NCBI GenBank assembly: GCA_014523495.1
Contig: JAATVM010000095.1
Location: 1 to 7,724, forward strand
Length of the DNA: 7,724 bases
Reading direction: 5' to 3'
From: Nitrososphaerales archaeon TH1920
GTDB lineage: Archaea > Thermoproteota > Nitrososphaeria > Nitrososphaerales > Nitrososphaeraceae
Below, in pieces: positions 5,487 to 7,724 of the stretch (the stretch's first letter is position 1; each line of letters starts with the position of its first letter). The position numbers and the translations under genes were made by a program. A model generated the notes under the pieces. That model did no database searches. It was not told where the DNA came from and saw nothing but the letters and a program-made list of their open reading frames with translations.

Positions 5487-7352
5487 TTGGAACAATTTGA
5501 TGCGGCGATAATTGGCGGTGGTTCGGCAGGATTATCAGCATTAAAAAAATTATCCGATCTTAATAAAAGTGCTATATTAATTGAAGCAGGTAATCAGATA
5601 GGCACTAAAAATGTATCTGGGGGTATTCTATATTCTAAACAAGATCCTCATAGAAGGATCTATAATGTTGAAGATGTTTTTGGCTCAGATTTTGCTTCAA
5701 GTGCACCGATAGAGAGATTGATAAAAAAATATTTTCTGCATGCTACTTCTAAGAATAAAATTTTTACACTGGATATAACTGCACTTCATGAGTACAAGAC
5801 AAATTTTGGTTATTCTATTCTATTAAATAGACTAAACCCTTGGCTTGCACAACTAGCTTCTGAATCTGCGGACAAACATGGTGGAGGAATCATAACAGGA
5901 GTGCACGTTTCAGATATACAATGGATAGAAGATAAGACGATTGTCAAGACAAATGAACTTGAGGAATTCCAGGTAAAGTCAATAATTGCAGCTGATGGAG
6001 TAAATTCAGAAGTAGCCGAAATAACAAAAGCTAGACAAAAATTCAAACCAGAAGAAGTTTACTTTGGTGTTAAAGTAATTATAAAATTACCTGAAAATAT
6101 TATTGAAGAAAGATTTCATCTGAATTCTTCAGAAGGATCAGCACATCTTTTTGCTGGTGATATCACATTGAATCATGTCGGTGGAGGATTTCTTTATACA
6201 AATCGCGAAACATTATCACTGGGAGCAGTCTACCACTATGGTTCGCTTCTCTCAAATCCTGTAACACCATCAGAGCTCATAAATGTATTAATCAAAAATC
6301 CACTAATTAGCGAGTATATTAAAGATGAGGTTCCGTTAAGAAATGAGAATGCTGATCTTTCAAAAGAAGATCAACTCAAAGTCCAGCTAAGCGTTAGTAA
6401 ACTAATAAAAACATATAATGAATTAAGATACAAATATTTCTCCAAAAATAATGTAGAATTAGTAGAATCTGGAAAGTTCACAAATATTGAAGAAATTAGA
6501 TCTAAGATTGATAGTATTAAACAAGACTTAATTGGAAAATATGGGGTACAATTTGTTAATAACTATGTAGAACTTGAATATAGTGCGAAACTAATTCCTG
6601 ATGGTAAGAGATGCCAAATGAGAAAACCCTATTATAGAAACATATTATTTATTGGGGATGCTGCTGGTCGTGGGATATTTATAGGTCCAAAAATAGAAGG
6701 ACTCAACGTTGGTATTGATGATGCAGTAAGAGCATCTATTGCAATTTCGCGATCTTTGGAAAATAACAATTTTGATTCAGGTTACATGGGAAGTTACTAT
6801 GAATCCCTGGTTAATGAAAGCCCATATACTAGGGATATGACAAAAATTGATAAAGATTATTTAACTTTGTTCCTTAATGTAGTAAGGAACATTTCTATGG
6901 ACTCTATTGATCCTCGATTAGCTATTGGCCTTCGTCTTATGAAAAATACAAGATTCAGAAGGGTCGCAGTTGGATTGGCAAATATTTTGGGATATAATAA
7001 AATTTTACCAATTGTAGAATCAGAGCAGACATATGTTCGAGTACCAAACTTATTAGCAAACAAACTTGGAAATATTGTTACTTCTTCGTACGTGCCGGTA
7101 ATTCCCACATTATCAGAAAGAATTGCAAAATTGCAATACAATGATGATAGCGAACCACACATCATTGTTGAGGATAGAAGAAGTGAATTTATGAAAAAAC
7201 TACTTCTACTATGTCCCACAAATTGCTATAGCTATGAAGGAGAAGATGTCATACTACAACATGAAGGTTGTGTGGAATGTGGATCTTGTTCTATTGGCAC
7301 CAAATGGAAACATCCAAAAGGTGAAAAAGGAATAATTTACCGATATGGTTAA
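5487..7352 (+). CDS. fixC: ETF:quinone oxidoreductase, FixC fused to ferredoxin-like FixX
   Basis: This 621-residue flavoprotein accepts electrons from EtfAB and reduces membrane quinone, probably menaquinone. The FixC part has the FAD dinucleotide fold IIGGGSAG (8-15) with acidic E33, NVSGGILY (42-49), GGGFLYTN (232-239), EYSAKLIPDG (364-373) and GDAAGRG (390-396). The FixX part (about 540-621) follows the Escherichia coli single-cluster pattern: EPHIIVED (556-563), then C576, C595, C598 and C601, matching the four 4Fe-4S ligands of ETF-QO, and the ending GIIYRYG. In bacteria FixC and FixX are usually separate; in mitochondrial ETF-QO they are one chain. Residues about 285-360 form a charged, helical insertion absent from ordinary FixC, just before EYSAKLIP. 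No transmembrane helix is evident, so membrane contact is likely monotopic. The start is TTG with a ribosome binding site, 2 nt after etfA. Confidence 0.95.
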   Translation: MEQFDAAIIGGGSAGLSALKKLSDLNKSAILIEAGNQIGTKNVSGGILYSKQDPHRRIYNVEDVFGSDFASSAPIERLIKKYFLHATSKNKIFTLDITALHEYKTNFGYSILLNRLNPWLAQLASESADKHGGGIITGVHVSDIQWIEDKTIVKTNELEEFQVKSIIAADGVNSEVAEITKARQKFKPEEVYFGVKVIIKLPENIIEERFHLNSSEGSAHLFAGDITLNHVGGGFLYTNRETLSLGAVYHYGSLLSNPVTPSELINVLIKNPLISEYIKDEVPLRNENADLSKEDQLKVQLSVSKLIKTYNELRYKYFSKNNVELVESGKFTNIEEIRSKIDSIKQDLIGKYGVQFVNNYVELEYSAKLIPDGKRCQMRKPYYRNILFIGDAAGRGIFIGPKIEGLNVGIDDAVRASIAISRSLENNNFDSGYMGSYYESLVNESPYTRDMTKIDKDYLTLFLNVVRNISMDSIDPRLAIGLRLMKNTRFRRVAVGLANILGYNKILPIVESEQTYVRVPNLLANKLGNIVTSSYVPVIPTLSERIAKLQYNDDSEPHIIVEDRRSEFMKKLLLLCPTNCYSYEGEDVILQHEGCVECGSCSIGTKWKHPKGEKGIIYRYG

Positions 7353-7359
7353 AGAATCT

Positions 7360-7724
7360 CTATTTCCACTTAATCGAACAACCTATTGAAGGATCAAAAT
7401 CTTTTTCTATTATTTCTCCGTTCAATATTTTTCTTATGTTACTTTCCATTACATGAACCTGTGGGGTCATCTCTGGTTCCATTGCATCATTTATTTTTCC
7501 ATGAAACATGAGCCTTCTTTTTTGATCAAATAAGAACGGGTCTGGAGTACAGACAGCACCATATGATTTAGCAGTTTGTTGTGTGTCGTCGATAAGATAT
7601 GGAAAATTCAAATTATTTTCCTTATAAAACTTGACCATGTTCTCAAATCCTTCATCTTGATATGAAGGATCATTACTATTTATCCCAATTATTTGTAGGT
7701 CGGAGTCTAAAAACTTGCCTTGAA
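7360..7724 (-). CDS. Redoxin/thioredoxin-fold protein (partial, N-terminus off window)
   Basis: The minus-strand frame is open from the right edge to the stop at 7360 and gives the C-terminal 121 residues of a thioredoxin-fold protein of the AhpC/TSA-redoxin type. Visible are LQIIGINSND (strand with the usual IGI(N/S)SND loop), NLNFPYLIDDTQQTAKSYGAVCTPDPFLFD with the cis-proline loop (CTPDPF), HGKINDA, and the conserved tail FDPSIGCSIKWK. The catalytic cysteine motif would be upstream, outside the window, so peroxidase versus disulfide reductase activity cannot be judged. An internal ATG (7638) is not the true start because homology and the open frame continue beyond it. It probably acts in thiol redox or oxidant defence in the cytoplasm. 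It converges on fixCX with 7 nt between stops, so the two transcripts probably overlap at their 3' ends. Confidence 0.88.
   Translation of the reverse strand, partial: QGKFLDSDLQIIGINSNDPSYQDEGFENMVKFYKENNLNFPYLIDDTQQTAKSYGAVCTPDPFLFDQKRRLMFHGKINDAMEPEMTPQVHVMESNIRKILNGEIIEKDFDPSIGCSIKWK

Noticed and set aside
5810..6046. Minus-strand 78-codon frame opposite fixCX
   Set aside because: Wholly inside FixC coding sequence with no independent start signals or domain.
6857..7219. Minus-strand 120-codon frame opposite fixCX
   Set aside because: Antisense to the conserved FixC C-terminus and FixX start; serine- and phenylalanine-rich low-information translation typical of a shadow.

Overview
The window looks like part of an AT-rich archaeal chromosome, most likely from the Thaumarchaeota/Nitrososphaeria. 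The signs are TATA-like boxes about 25-28 nt ahead of several starts (suggesting leaderless transcription), GAGGTGA/AAGGAG ribosome binding sites only inside the one clear operon, frequent TTG starts, a tiny single-finger C2H2 zinc protein, and archaeal-looking redox enzymes. The phylum is an inference from general appearance. A low-GC soil type lineage with loose gene packing would fit, but no marker gene settles it.

Layout. The left end (1-757, minus strand) holds a UbiE/MenG-like SAM methyltransferase whose stop overlaps the ATG of a following gene that runs off the window. Bases 758-2222 are a loose accessory stretch: two small divergent ORFs of unknown function around an AT-rich promoter, a 64-aa C2H2 zinc-finger ORF, and about 385 bases without a clear gene, which contain a compact TATA / short transcript / T-tract arrangement. 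A radical SAM enzyme with a cysteine-rich C-terminus (2223-3191, minus) is divergent from the main operon. The operon (3385-7352, plus) encodes EtfB, EtfA and a FixC-FixX fusion, separated by 3 and 2 nt. A redoxin/thioredoxin-fold gene enters from the right end on the minus strand and converges on fixCX with a 7-nt gap.

How the genes work together. EtfB and EtfA form a heterodimeric electron transfer flavoprotein. FixC-FixX is its membrane-associated quinone reductase partner (FAD plus one 4Fe-4S cluster). EtfB resembles the Fix/bifurcating ETF clade (TMGPP, FAGADT and DGETGQTGP motifs) rather than the mitochondrial type. The complex is therefore a candidate EtfABCX system that either passes electrons to menaquinone or couples NADH oxidation to quinone and ferredoxin reduction. 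The nearby MenG-like methyltransferase could act in making the quinone, but that link is only by proximity. The most unusual points are the FixC-FixX fusion, an extra helical segment of about 75 residues inside FixC, the long EtfA, and the isolated 1990-2110 mini transcription unit.
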